64,000 bases of DNA from a gamma proteobacterium symbiont of Ctena orbiculata (GCA_003058525.1 QBVD01000064.1:24076-88075); one strand, 5' to 3'; shown: positions 18,918 to 27,025, numbered from the stretch's first letter. The notes: a model not told the origin generated them from the letters alone. Translations and numbers: made by a program.

Positions 18918-19063
18918 TTAGGGCCTGTTTTTGTGCCCAGCAAGGCAGAATGAGCGAGGTGTAGTTATTCTGCATGAGCGAATGATAACGCCGCTGGGGG
19001 CGAAAACAGCCCCAGCCCTTCAGGCACAACAGGGCGTCTTGGATTAGTGTTAACAGGCCCTAA
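18918..19063. mobile_element. 146-bp MITE-like element with 12-bp perfect inverted ends
   Basis: The ends TTAGGGCCTGTT (18918-18929) and AACAGGCCCTAA (19052-19063) are perfect inverted repeats. No open reading frame lies inside. A second, collapsed copy of the ends is found at 15143-15173, which supports a dispersed, non-autonomous repeat family. No clear target duplication is seen beyond the TTA/TAA already inside the ends. Confidence 0.65.
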
Positions 19064-19174
19064 CAGTAACGGGCTTAGCGGGACTTTGTCCCTGGAAGCG
19101 TTTTTCGGCTATTCTACCTATTGATCGACAGCGCAAGAGGCAAAAACGGTTAGATTTCGAAAAGGAAGCCAAAC

Positions 19175-19348
19175 ATGCCTGAGATTGGAGACCAAAATCC
19201 TCTTATTCCCCTGACTCCGGTGAAGCCAGCCAAGCCGCCGTTGCGACGTGAACGCCCCAGGCCTGCAGATGAACGTAAACAGAGACAGCAGAGGAAACCG
19301 AAAAAAAATGAGGATGATGGAAAGCCGCACATCGATGAGTATGCCTGA
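19175..19348 (+). CDS. Small basic proline-rich protein upstream of the DUF2802 gene
   Basis: 57 residues. Starts MPEIGDQNPLIPLTPVKPAK, then runs through an Arg/Lys/Pro-rich stretch and ends GKPHIDEYA. GGAAG lies seven bases before the ATG. It sits 24 bases before the DUF2802 gene in the same orientation. Composition predicts a disordered, highly charged peptide, not a chance frame: the start and end are ordered motifs flanking the basic centre. Function unknown. Confidence 0.6.
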   Translation: MPEIGDQNPLIPLTPVKPAKPPLRRERPRPADERKQRQQRKPKKNEDDGKPHIDEYA

Positions 19349-19372
19349 CACTCCTCCTCTGTCCCGCTAAGG

Positions 19373-19789
19373 ATGACAGGTATGACGGGTAGTGATGCGA
19401 CACTCTTTTGGTTTGGTCTTCTGCCAATAGTGCTGCTGTTGTTGGTGCTGGTGGTTGTCTTTTTGATATTTGAACGAAATCGACGCGAGTCCTACGAACA
19501 GCTTCGGCGGGAAATCGACACATTAAAGCAGACAGTCAGTGCGCTCTGTTCCAGTGCAGTCGGTGTCGATAAGCGCGTGAACCGCTTGGAGCGCCATGGC
19601 AGAGACCTGGAAGAGCGCCAGGAAAATATCGAACAGAGCAGTCACCAGGGTGAACCCCCATACAGTGATGCCATCCGCATGGTACATGCCGGAGCCGGCC
19701 CCGAACAGCTTGTCTCTGAACTGGGGATCAGCCGGGATGCCGCCGATCTGATTATCATGATCCACGGCATAAAAAGTGAAGACGCCTGA
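19373..19789 (+). CDS. DUF2802 family protein (membrane-anchored coiled coil)
   Basis: 138 residues. One N-terminal membrane helix (FWFGLLPIVLLLLVLVVVFL), a coiled coil (about residues 35-95), and a C-terminal helix-turn-helix-like end (GAGPEQLVSELGISRDAADLIIMIHG) characteristic of DUF2802. A protein of this type follows cheW at the end of the Pseudomonas chemotaxis cluster; its role is not established, but the setting suggests polar motility functions. Overlaps mobB by 14 bases. Confidence 0.8.
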   Translation: MTGMTGSDATLFWFGLLPIVLLLLVLVVVFLIFERNRRESYEQLRREIDTLKQTVSALCSSAVGVDKRVNRLERHGRDLEERQENIEQSSHQGEPPYSDAIRMVHAGAGPEQLVSELGISRDAADLIIMIHGIKSEDA

Positions 19790-20336
19790 CCCGTGTCCGG
19801 TACCCCTGCTTGGTTTCGCTGCCTACAGCGGCACGGGTAAGACCACCCTGCTGAGACAACTGATACCCTTGTTGCGCGATACCGGTTTGAGGCTGGGGGT
19901 GATAAAGCATGCCCATCACAAAGTCGAAGTCGACCAGCCGGGAAAGGATAGCTATGAATTACGCAAGGCGGGTGCCGGTCGGGTACTGCTCGCCACTTCC
20001 CGCCACTGGGCATTGATGGTGGATGAGCCGAAAGAGCGTGAGCCGGTACTGAAGGAATTACTGACGCGACTCGATTGCAGTGAATTGGATCTGGTATTGG
20101 TCGAGGGCTTCCGGCATCTGGCGTTTCCCAAGATAGAATTGCATCGCGGGACCCTGCGCAAACCCCTGCTGTTTCCGGCCGATGCGTCAATTATTGCCAT
20201 TGCCAGCGATAATGGAATCGGAGAGGCGACAGCATTGCCCCAACTCGATCTTAACGATGTGCCGGCCATTGCCGATTTCATATGCGATTATTGTGCGCGT
20301 TTCAGTTCAGTCGAGAGTGATGTAAACGCCCTTTAG
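19776..20336 (+). CDS. mobB: Molybdopterin-guanine dinucleotide biosynthesis protein MobB
   Basis: 186 residues from a GTG start inside the DUF2802 gene. P-loop AYSGTGKTTLLRQLIPLL, the family block LGVIKHAHHKVEVDQPGKDS, and DLVLVEGFRH are diagnostic. MobB is a GTP-binding adaptor that assists MobA in attaching GMP to molybdopterin. It has no functional tie to the flagellar genes and probably rides on their transcript. Convergent with the methyltransferase gene, whose stop lies five bases away. Confidence 0.92.
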   Translation: MKTPDPCPVPLLGFAAYSGTGKTTLLRQLIPLLRDTGLRLGVIKHAHHKVEVDQPGKDSYELRKAGAGRVLLATSRHWALMVDEPKEREPVLKELLTRLDCSELDLVLVEGFRHLAFPKIELHRGTLRKPLLFPADASIIAIASDNGIGEATALPQLDLNDVPAIADFICDYCARFSSVESDVNAL

Positions 20337-20340
20337 GTGC

Positions 20341-21168
20341 TTATTTTTCGGCGGTGATGTAGCAGATCCATCCGGCATCCGCCTCGCCTTCGCGGACAGG
20401 TAGAAACACACCATCGGGTTCGCCATCTTCATCGAATCCCTGCCAGTAGAATGTAACTTTACTGAATCCCACTTCATCCAGCAGTTCATGGATCTCAGGC
20501 AAACTCCACAGACGCCAGTCGTAACTGAATGCGCGCTCCATGCGTGAGCCGTCCTCAAACTCAAAATGTATGTGACAGATCAGGTTGCCGGTAATGGGGT
20601 CATACTTCTCCTGTTCCCAGATGTAGGTGAACAGGCTGTCGTCATCCTCGATCTCCCGCTCCTCCTCGATCTCCTTGTAGGAGTCATAACCCCCATAGGC
20701 ATCCATAAACAGGATACCGTCTTCGGCCAATTGACTATGGACCCGCTGAAAATAGTTTTTCAGCGCTGTACGCTCTTTAAACAGCCAATAGCTGAAATTC
20801 ATGGCGGATATGATCTGCATCGGCTCGGTTTCTGCAGAAAGGACATTATCCTCGATTAAACTGATTCGTTTCTGCTGTGACGATTTCAGTCTCCGCAGTT
20901 GATTGTCCCGACCCCAATCGAGCACCTCTCTATCCAGATCGATCCCGATAGCGCGATTGGATTTACGTCGTCGCACCCATTCGCAACAGACATTCGCGGT
21001 ACCGCAGAAATCCTCCCGCAGACGTTTCGCCCTGCGACCGTGTATTTTCTTGTAGGTGTCATCCACGAAATCGATTTCGGCCTCCGCGCATTGCACAGAG
21101 AGTTCATAGAGGTGGTGACGATCGGCCGATTTTGCCATCGAGGGTGATTTTTTCTTTCTTTTCGCCAT
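20341..21168 (-). CDS. Class I SAM-dependent methyltransferase
   Basis: 275 residues. A basic N-terminus (AKRKKKSPSMAKS), a Rossmann-type SAM site in modified form (REDFCGTANVCCEWVRRR, then AIGIDLDREVLDWG), the acidic loop LIEDNVL and a post-motif AMNFSYWLFKERT. The EDFCGT motif replaces the usual glycine-rich loop and is typical of a set of uncharacterised bacterial methyltransferases. Substrate unknown. Single-gene unit, divergent from ybaK. Confidence 0.8.
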   Translation of the reverse strand: MAKRKKKSPSMAKSADRHHLYELSVQCAEAEIDFVDDTYKKIHGRRAKRLREDFCGTANVCCEWVRRRKSNRAIGIDLDREVLDWGRDNQLRRLKSSQQKRISLIEDNVLSAETEPMQIISAMNFSYWLFKERTALKNYFQRVHSQLAEDGILFMDAYGGYDSYKEIEEEREIEDDDSLFTYIWEQEKYDPITGNLICHIHFEFEDGSRMERAFSYDWRLWSLPEIHELLDEVGFSKVTFYWQGFDEDGEPDGVFLPVREGEADAGWICYITAEK

Positions 21169-21448
21169 GTTGATTCGTTACTTGGTCAGGTGATGCCGGT
21201 GTTAAAAAAAGCAGATCTGCAGAAACGTCATTGCTGTTGACCGGCGAACTATACTCCTAAATAGAGCCCTAAAAAACAGACGCAACCCGGATTGACAGAA
21301 GACCTTCGGCCGTGCGCTTTTCACGCATTTTGTGATCCCGTCTTCGTATAGAATGAAAGATATTATAAGTATTTGTTAAATAATATGAATCAGATGCACA
21401 AGCTTTTCCAAGGCTGAGCATCAGGGAGAGGTAAAAAGAGGTGAGGAA

Positions 21449-21919
21449 ATGGCAATAGCAATTACACTCAGAGAGTATCTGCAAAATCACGGTGTCAGTT
21501 TCGACGTCATCGATCATCGGCGGACCGACTCCACCCTGCATACCGCTGAAGCGGCCCATATACCCGGCGACAGAATGGCCAAATCGGTCTTGCTCGGAGA
21601 TGACGAGAGCTACCTGCTTGCGGTTATTCCCGCGACACATCGGCTGGAGCTGGAACAGTTGAAACAGCTGACCGGCCGTAAACTCAGCCTGATTTCCGAG
21701 GATGAACTGCAGCAGGCCTTCGCGGATTGCGAAACCGGCGCGGTACCGCCGACAGGCATGCCCTATGGCATCGAGACCCTGGTTGACGCCAGCTTGCTGA
21801 AGCAGCCTGATCTCTACTTCGAGTCCGGCGACCACGGCAAACTGATCCACATCAGTGTCGACACATTCAGAGAAATAGAGTCCGACGCCATCGTCGCCGA
21901 ATTCAGCAGACACCTTTAG
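21449..21919 (+). CDS. YbaK/EbsC-family aminoacyl-tRNA deacylase
   Basis: 156 residues. The YbaK/ProX fold with HTAEAAHIPGDRMAKSVLLG, where the conserved Lys lies in AKSVLL, and GAVPPTGMPYGIETLVDASLL. The family hydrolyses mischarged aminoacyl-tRNAs; this stand-alone form could also be a ProXp-type editor, and substrate choice cannot be read from the sequence. SD GAGG lies about nine bases before the ATG. Confidence 0.85.
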   Translation: MAIAITLREYLQNHGVSFDVIDHRRTDSTLHTAEAAHIPGDRMAKSVLLGDDESYLLAVIPATHRLELEQLKQLTGRKLSLISEDELQQAFADCETGAVPPTGMPYGIETLVDASLLKQPDLYFESGDHGKLIHISVDTFREIESDAIVAEFSRHL

Positions 21920-21969
21920 CCATTTGATTCCGGAGAGGAACTGGTTTAATCTTGCGCCTCCAAAAATCC

Positions 21970-22060
21970 GGAGAGATGTCCGAGTGGCTGAAGGAGCACG
22001 CCTGGAAAGTGTGTATACGTTAATAGCGTATCGAGGGTTCGAATCCCTCTCTCTCCGCCA
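21970..22060 (+). tRNA. tRNA-Ser (anticodon GGA)
   Basis: 91 bases with a long variable arm, as expected for a class II tRNA. Acceptor GGAGAGA (21970-21976) pairs with TCTCTCC (22050-22056); anticodon loop CTGGAAA has GGA at 22004-22006; T-loop GGTTCGAATCC; CCA is encoded (22058-22060). It reads UCC/UCU codons. Confidence 0.97.
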
Positions 22061-22098
22061 AATAAAAGGGGGCCCTGTTGGGCCCCCTTTTATTTGGC
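22057..22098. terminator. Perfect 19-bp stem-loop terminator at the tRNA-Ser end
   Basis: A perfect 19-bp inverted repeat with a 4-base loop (TGTT). The left arm starts GCCAAATAAAAGGGGG and the right arm ends CCCCCTTTTATTTGGC. The left arm begins on the discriminator base and CCA of the tRNA, so hairpin formation and tRNA 3'-end maturation share bases. A/T-rich outer arms make it usable in both directions. Confidence 0.8.
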
Positions 22099-22320
22099 GG
22101 AGAGCGAGGATTTGATTCGAACCCTTCGTTCGACCAGGCGCGCAGCGCCGCAGGACGCCGAGCGTAGCGAAGGCGCCCCGAAGGGGTGAGCCGAAGGCGA
22201 ATCAATCCCTCCTATCAGTTGGCACCCAAGTTTAGGAGACCCTCAGCCCCCTTTTATTTGGCGGAGAGCGAGGATTTGATTCGAACCCTTCGTTCGACCA
22301 GGCGCGCAGCGCCGCAGGAT
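22087..22320. repeat. 164-bp tandem repeat (1.4 copies) carrying an inverted tRNA-Ser 3' end
   Basis: The block from CTTTTATTTGGCGGAGAG to CAGCGCCGCAGGA occurs at 22087 and again at 22251, period 164. Each copy starts with the reverse complement of a tRNA-Ser 3' end (GGCGGAGAGCGAGGATTTGA, then TTCGAACCCTTCG), followed by a GC-rich core built of short palindromes such as GCGCGCAGCGC and CCCCGAAGGGG. The core resembles that of the repeats behind tRNA-Arg. Confidence 0.8.
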
Positions 22321-22385
22321 TTCCCATTCTCCTTATGCCATTGACAAAAGAACAAGAAATCTTCAGAATTCGCGTTCCACAAAAA

Positions 22386-22462
22386 GCGCCCGTAGCTCAG
22401 CTGGATAGAGTACCTGGCTACGAACTAGGGGGTCGGAGGTTCGAATCCTTCCGGGCGCGCCA
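22386..22462 (+). tRNA. tRNA-Arg (anticodon ACG)
   Basis: 77 bases. Acceptor GCGCCCG (22386-22392) pairs with CGGGCGC (22452-22458); D-arm AGCTCAGCTGGATAGAG; anticodon ACG at 22420-22422 within CTACGAA; T-loop GGTTCGAATCC; encoded CCA. The ACG anticodon would be read as ICG after deamination by TadA. Confidence 0.97.
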
Positions 22463-22504
22463 TATTAAAAAGGGGTCTGCTTCAGCAGGCCCCTTTTTAA
22501 TATG
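22461..22504. terminator. 20-bp stem-loop terminator behind tRNA-Arg
   Basis: Left arm CATATTAAAAAGGGGTCTGC and right arm GCAGGCCCCTTTTTAATATG pair over 20 bp with one G-T pair, around a TTCA loop. It begins within the CCA of the tRNA. The T-run in the right arm gives a rho-independent terminator; the A-run in the left arm gives the same on the other strand. Confidence 0.8.
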
Positions 22505-22517
22505 TTGTTCAGATAGC

Positions 22518-22982
22518 TTCGAACCTCCGACTTCAAAGAGCCGGTTCGACCAGCGCCGAAGGCGCGCAGAACGCCGCGTAGCGGCGGCCCCGCAGGGGTG
22601 AGGGCCACAGGCCCGAATAATCCTTCCGGGCGCGCCATTTTCTCAAGTATCACCTGTATTGCTAATCGCGCAAAAGTAGAATCGAGGGTATTCGAACCTC
22701 CGACTTCAAAGAGCTGGTTCGACAAGCGCCGTAGGCGCGCAGAACGCCGCGCAGCGGCGGCCCCGGAGGGGTGAGGGCCACAGGCCCGAATCATCCTTCC
22801 GGGCGCGCCATTTTCTCAAGTATCACCTGTATTGCTAATCGCGCAAAAGTAGAATCGAGGGTATTCGAACCTCCGACTTCAAAGAGCCGGTTCGACCAGC
22901 GCCGAAGGCGCGCAGAACGCCGCACAGCGGCGGCCCCGCAGGGGTGAGGGCACAGGCCCGAATCATCCTTCCGGGCGCACCA
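22518..22982. repeat. 173-bp tandem repeats (2.7 copies) with tRNA-Arg end sequences
   Basis: Units start at 22518, 22691 and 22864, a constant 173-base period, and the third is cut short at 22982. Each unit holds, in order: the reverse complement of the tRNA-Arg T-arm (TTCGAACCTCCGAC), a core of palindromes (GCGCCGAAGGCGC, CGCCGCGTAGCGGCG, CCCCGCAGGGG, GGGCCACAGGCCC), a direct copy of the tRNA-Arg 3' end (CCTTCCGGGCGCGCCA), and a spacer (TTTTCTCAAGTATCACCTG). Units differ at only a few bases, so the amplification is recent or kept homogeneous. Confidence 0.88.
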
Positions 22983-23055
22983 TATCGATCAAGGGGTTAG
23001 CGCTTATTTAATGGCTAGCACTTTTTCATTTCCCGGCAGATTTCCGATAAATCCT

Positions 23056-23238
23056 TTACTTCGACCGACCACTGTCAGGGTGGGCGGCCTGGGTGATGCT
23101 ACGATCAACGATCATTTCAGCGGTATTCAGCAGCTCTTGCAGTTCCGCTGCCGTGTAATGGGTCGTGATATCCCCGTTATGCTCCAGCAGGGCTTTGCGC
23201 GTCTCCAGCGGAACCCTGTTCCCCTGAGCTGATTCCAA
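23056..23238 (-). pseudogene. C-terminal remnant of a phage-type integrase
   Basis: About 60 residues in frame that match only the C-terminal end of a tyrosine recombinase: NRVPLETRKALLEHNGDITT, followed by HYTAAELQELLNTAEMIVDR. The active-site Tyr region is shortened and no catalytic Arg/His region remains upstream. It lies 70 bases from the tRNA-Arg repeats, so it is probably the leftover of an element that once used this tRNA locus. Confidence 0.65.
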
Positions 23239-23260
23239 GGCGACACTTCCGAGAACTCAT

Positions 23261-25798
23261 TCAAAAAGCACTCGATCTACGTGAAAGGGGACTTAGCAGA
23301 GAATCAATGTCCTCTATCGGCAACGGCCGGTTAATCCAGTAGCCCTGGAAGCGTTTGCATCCGCAGCTTTTCAGTAGCTCGAATTGCTGTTCGTTGCTGA
23401 CACCTTCTGCAACGACCTCAAGACCGAGATTTCTACCCATCTCGATGATGGTCCTCACCATGGTGAGATCACCTTCGTCAACCAGGATGTCCTGCACGAA
23501 CGACCTGTCGATTTTTAATTGTGAGACATTGAAGCGTTTCAGATAACTCAATGAGGAATAACCGGTGCCAAAATCGTCAAGCGAGGTCTTGATGCCCATG
23601 CGATTGAGTTTTTCTATCTTTTCATTGGTGCTGGAAAAATTGATGATCAGGGTGCTCTCGGTCAATTCCAGGTAGAGTTGATTGCAATCAATGCCGTACC
23701 TGTCGATGCTCGATGCCAGGTTACTGATGAAATCGGTTTTTTTGAACTGTAGCGCACTGATATTGACAGACAGGGTTAGCGAACGGGTTGAGCTTTCCTG
23801 CTGCCAGCGCTGCAATTGGTGGATGCCCTCATTGATCACCCATTCGCCTATCGGGACGATCATACCGTTGAGCTCGATCAGGGGGAAAAGCTGGTCGGGG
23901 CCGATGATGCCTTTGTCCGGATGGTGCCATCTGAGCAATGCTTCAGCGCCGACCACATTGCGTTCGTGATCCACAATCAATTGGTAAAACAGGCGGAACT
24001 GATTCTGTGCCAGGGCATAGGCCAGTTCACGCTCAAGTTGGAGTCTACTTTTGAGTTCCTGCTGCATCTCCGGATTAAAAAAATGAACGCTGTTGCGGCC
24101 TGATTTCTTGGCTTCGTACATTGCGGTGTCAGCACGCTTGAGAATGTCTTCCGCGCGCGGGTATTCATCCCTGAACAAACAAACACCAATGCTGCAGGTG
24201 CTTGAGTAGCTGATGTTCTTAAGGTTCGACTCGGCGGACACCGAAACCAGTATTTTTTCGCAAATGATCAAGACACTGCTGTTGATTTCAGCTGAATCTT
24301 TCCCCATGTTTTCCAGTATGACCACGAATTCATCGCCACCGAGACGCGCCACTAAATCGACTTCCCGAAGGCAGGAAGTGATACGCGATGCGACTTCGAT
24401 AAGCAGCAGGTCCCCGATATCATGCCCGTAACTGTCGTTGAGATTTTTGAAATGATCCAGATCGATAAACAGGAGGGCGGAATAGGTCAGTTGACGACGG
24501 CTATGGAGTATGGCCTGTTTCAAGTGGCTCATGAACAGGCGGCGATTGGGTAGACGGGTCAGTGGGTCATAAAAGGCCAGTTCTTCCACTTCCTTTTCGA
24601 TCTGTTTACGATGCGTGATGTCGTCCTTTACCGCGATGTAGTTAGTGATCTGTCCCTGCGCATCCAGCACCGGAGTAATGGTCATGTACACATCGAACAG
24701 GCTGCCGTCTTTCTTGCGGTTGATTAGGTCACCCTGCCAGACCTGTCCTGAACTGATGGATTGCCACATATTCTCGTAAAAATCATTTTCCTGCCTGCCG
24801 GAAAAAATCAGTTGCTTCGGGTTATGCCCCAGTACTTCCTCCATGTTGTAGCCTGACATCTTGAGAAACGCCTGGTTGGCCCATTCAATCTCACCATCCG
24901 GATCGGTGATGAAGATGGCGTTGGCGGTGGCTTCCAGCGCAAGGTTCTGTTTGAGCAGTTTTTGTTCGATATGTTTGCGTTCGGTTACATCGACATGGGT
25001 GCCCACTAACCGTTTAGGCGACAGGGGGCGGCTGTTATCATCACAGGCGAGCGATGCCCTGGATAATATATTCACCCAGTGTCCGGCCTTATGCTGCATA
25101 CGGAATTCCACTTCAAACTTGTCAATGTAACCGTCGAGATATCGCTGGACCTGTTTCAATGTGTCGCCTCTGTCATCGGGATGTACCAGTTGCTCCCACA
25201 CCGTCAGGTCGTTTTCCTGCAGTTCATCGTCCCGATAGCCCAACATGCTTTTCCAGCGGGGGGAATAATAGACCTCGTCGGTTTCAAGATTCCAGTCCCA
25301 GAAGCCGTCGTTGGCCCCCTGTAGTGCAAAGAACAGGCGTTCTCTATTCAGATTCAGTTCACGCAACATATCTTTATGTTCGGTGACATCGATGATGGTT
25401 CCGACAATGCCTGTGACATCACTAATTTCAAGTTGCGGCGTTAGGGTCATTTCGACCGGGGTGCGTATATCGTTTTCTCCTATCAACTCAGACTCAAATG
25501 AAAAAATCTGCCCACTGCTTATAAGCAGCTGATGCACAATGGCATCGAATTCAGCGCGATCCGCTTCAGGTAGGAAATGAGACAATGGCAGATGAACAGC
25601 CGTATCGATGGAGGTGCCGGTGATGTTTTCCCAGGCCAGATTCAGGAAAGTCAACCGACCGTCCCGATCCAATTGGAAGACGATTTGTTTGAGATTACTG
25701 ACCAGTTCCCTGTAGCGGCGTTCAGAAGTACGCAAACGTTCAAGCAGTTTCAGGTTCAGTTGGGCCTGTAACTCGTCGCTTGTGATCTGCTTTTTCAC
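23261..25798 (-). CDS. PAS-PAS-PAS-GGDEF-EAL cyclic-di-GMP protein
   Basis: 845 residues, no membrane segment. Three PAS/PAC sensor modules (~25-140, 145-275, 280-400), then a GGDEF domain with an intact RLGGDEFVVIL site (near residue 486) and an EAL domain with GAEALLRWHHP (near 616) and DDFGTGYSSLSYL. Both catalytic motifs look intact, so it could make and degrade cyclic di-GMP, with PAS input choosing the balance. It is encoded 13 bases downstream of the hydrolase gene at 25812 on the same strand and could share its transcript. Confidence 0.95.
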   Translation of the reverse strand: MKKQITSDELQAQLNLKLLERLRTSERRYRELVSNLKQIVFQLDRDGRLTFLNLAWENITGTSIDTAVHLPLSHFLPEADRAEFDAIVHQLLISSGQIFSFESELIGENDIRTPVEMTLTPQLEISDVTGIVGTIIDVTEHKDMLRELNLNRERLFFALQGANDGFWDWNLETDEVYYSPRWKSMLGYRDDELQENDLTVWEQLVHPDDRGDTLKQVQRYLDGYIDKFEVEFRMQHKAGHWVNILSRASLACDDNSRPLSPKRLVGTHVDVTERKHIEQKLLKQNLALEATANAIFITDPDGEIEWANQAFLKMSGYNMEEVLGHNPKQLIFSGRQENDFYENMWQSISSGQVWQGDLINRKKDGSLFDVYMTITPVLDAQGQITNYIAVKDDITHRKQIEKEVEELAFYDPLTRLPNRRLFMSHLKQAILHSRRQLTYSALLFIDLDHFKNLNDSYGHDIGDLLLIEVASRITSCLREVDLVARLGGDEFVVILENMGKDSAEINSSVLIICEKILVSVSAESNLKNISYSSTCSIGVCLFRDEYPRAEDILKRADTAMYEAKKSGRNSVHFFNPEMQQELKSRLQLERELAYALAQNQFRLFYQLIVDHERNVVGAEALLRWHHPDKGIIGPDQLFPLIELNGMIVPIGEWVINEGIHQLQRWQQESSTRSLTLSVNISALQFKKTDFISNLASSIDRYGIDCNQLYLELTESTLIINFSSTNEKIEKLNRMGIKTSLDDFGTGYSSLSYLKRFNVSQLKIDRSFVQDILVDEGDLTMVRTIIEMGRNLGLEVVAEGVSNEQQFELLKSCGCKRFQGYWINRPLPIEDIDSLLSPLSRRSSAF

Positions 25799-25811
25799 CG
25801 TAGATAGCGGT

Positions 25812-26408
25812 TTATAGCTGTTCGGTCAACTGTGATGAGGTGATGGCTTCGGCATACAGCGGAAATATCTCCTCACAATAAAATTCCTGCTCGAAACTGC
25901 TGCGTCCGGTGGTGCAGTCTTTCAGAATGGTGACTGAATAACCCTTGTCGAGCGCGGTGCGGGCGGTAGTATCAATACAGATTGATGTGACCGCACCGGC
26001 GAACACCACATCGGTGATGTCGTGTGATTGCAGCAATTGTTCCAGTGATGTATTAGAAAAGGCGTTCAGTCCGCGCTTGCCCGGAACCGTGATGATCCTG
26101 TCACTGAAGGCCCTGATTTCAGCCACGGTCTTGCAACCTGTCGTACCATGCTTGAACGCTCCTACATCCCTGATGGTTTTCAGGATGCCTACCGGCTGGG
26201 TAATTTCGGAATAATCGCTGGTAAATACAATAGGGGTGTTAATCAGCAGGACCGGTGTGTCTTTCAGGCGCTTTATGAGATTGACCGTGTTTTTCAGAGC
26301 GAGACCAGCCGCTCCTGAACTCTCAAGTGCTCCATGCAATGCTCCATCCTTGAGAAAATAATCATTCTGAAATCCAATGAGAATGATAGCTGTTTGATTG
26401 AAATCCAT
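25812..26408 (-). CDS. Isochorismatase-like cysteine hydrolase
   Basis: 198 residues. Family features: catalytic Asp in ILIGFQNDYF (residues ~10-19), a Lys-containing segment RIITVPGKRGLNAFSNTSLE, and the nucleophile Cys in VVFAGAVTSICIDTTARTA with the preceding cis-peptide Ala-Val. Members hydrolyse amides or esters of small metabolites such as nicotinamide, biuret or carbamates; the substrate here cannot be told. Upstream of the GGDEF-EAL gene on the same strand. Confidence 0.85.
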   Translation of the reverse strand: MDFNQTAIILIGFQNDYFLKDGALHGALESSGAAGLALKNTVNLIKRLKDTPVLLINTPIVFTSDYSEITQPVGILKTIRDVGAFKHGTTGCKTVAEIRAFSDRIITVPGKRGLNAFSNTSLEQLLQSHDITDVVFAGAVTSICIDTTARTALDKGYSVTILKDCTTGRSSFEQEFYCEEIFPLYAEAITSSQLTEQL

Positions 26409-26457
26409 GGTCCCATCGAATTGGAAAAGTTATTGAATATGACCGATTTTAGCACAG

Positions 26458-26624
26458 ATTCGACCAGCGCCGCAGGCGCGCAGAACGCCGCGTAGCGGCG
26501 GCTCCGTAGGGGTGAGGGCCATAGGCCCGAATCATCCTTGCGAGCGCGCCATCTTCTCAAGTATCGTCTGCTGTGCTAATTACGCCTGGAGCGGCATCGA
26601 GGTTATTCGAACCCCTGACTCGGA
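26458..26624. repeat. Dispersed fourth copy of the tRNA-Arg-type repeat
   Basis: The same order of palindromic core, CATCCTTGCGAGCGCGCCAT (diverged tRNA 3' end), TTCTCAAGTATC spacer and inverted T-arm (TTCGAACCCCTGACT) is found 3.5 kb from the tandem array and away from any tRNA. It is visibly more diverged than the tandem copies. It fills the gap between the hydrolase and tautomerase genes. Confidence 0.75.
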
Positions 26625-26659
26625 ACAGATGATTGTCATGATGTATGCGAGAAACCCAC

Positions 26660-27025
26660 TCACACTACAAATTGAGCAACGCCATCACGAAACGACCAAT
26701 CAACATCGTGATTCTCTGCAATCGTGATCAGAACATTCGCCGGATCTATACCAGGATTTTTTGCTAGGTTTTCAACACATTTTTTGTAGAAGGCCTGTTT
26801 CGCCTTGTTTGAACGTCCCGCACGCATGATGAGAAACATCATCACCCGATCACCATCGCGTTCCTGAAATTGCAGACAATGCGGTTCCACTTCATGAACG
26901 ATCTGATATCGATCATCGTCAGGAAAGTCCATCGTCTCAATAACCGCAGAATTCACACCGTCGGTAACGGCTTTAATATAGTCAGGTGACTTACCCTTGA
27001 GTATGGAAATGTTGACTAGCGGCAT
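26660..27025 (-). CDS. Tautomerase-superfamily protein
   Basis: 121 residues from the start MPLVNISILKGKSPDY, which exposes Pro2 as the catalytic N-terminal proline after Met removal, the hallmark of 4-oxalocrotonate tautomerase-like enzymes. The ATG has GAGGATC about six bases upstream; the open frame extends further but the extra 38 residues show no family match. Length suits a two-beta-alpha-beta tautomerase. Substrate unknown. Confidence 0.82.
   Translation of the reverse strand: MPLVNISILKGKSPDYIKAVTDGVNSAVIETMDFPDDDRYQIVHEVEPHCLQFQERDGDRVMMFLIMRAGRSNKAKQAFYKKCVENLAKNPGIDPANVLITIAENHDVDWSFRDGVAQFVV

Noticed and set aside
22518..22982. Tandem repeats considered as a CRISPR array
   Set aside because: The 173-base units are nearly identical throughout, with no short repeat plus unique spacer pattern and no cas genes in the window.
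23011..23232. A 73-residue + strand frame behind the tRNA-Arg repeats
   Set aside because: The opposite strand shows integrase homology over the same bases; the + frame does not resemble a protein family.
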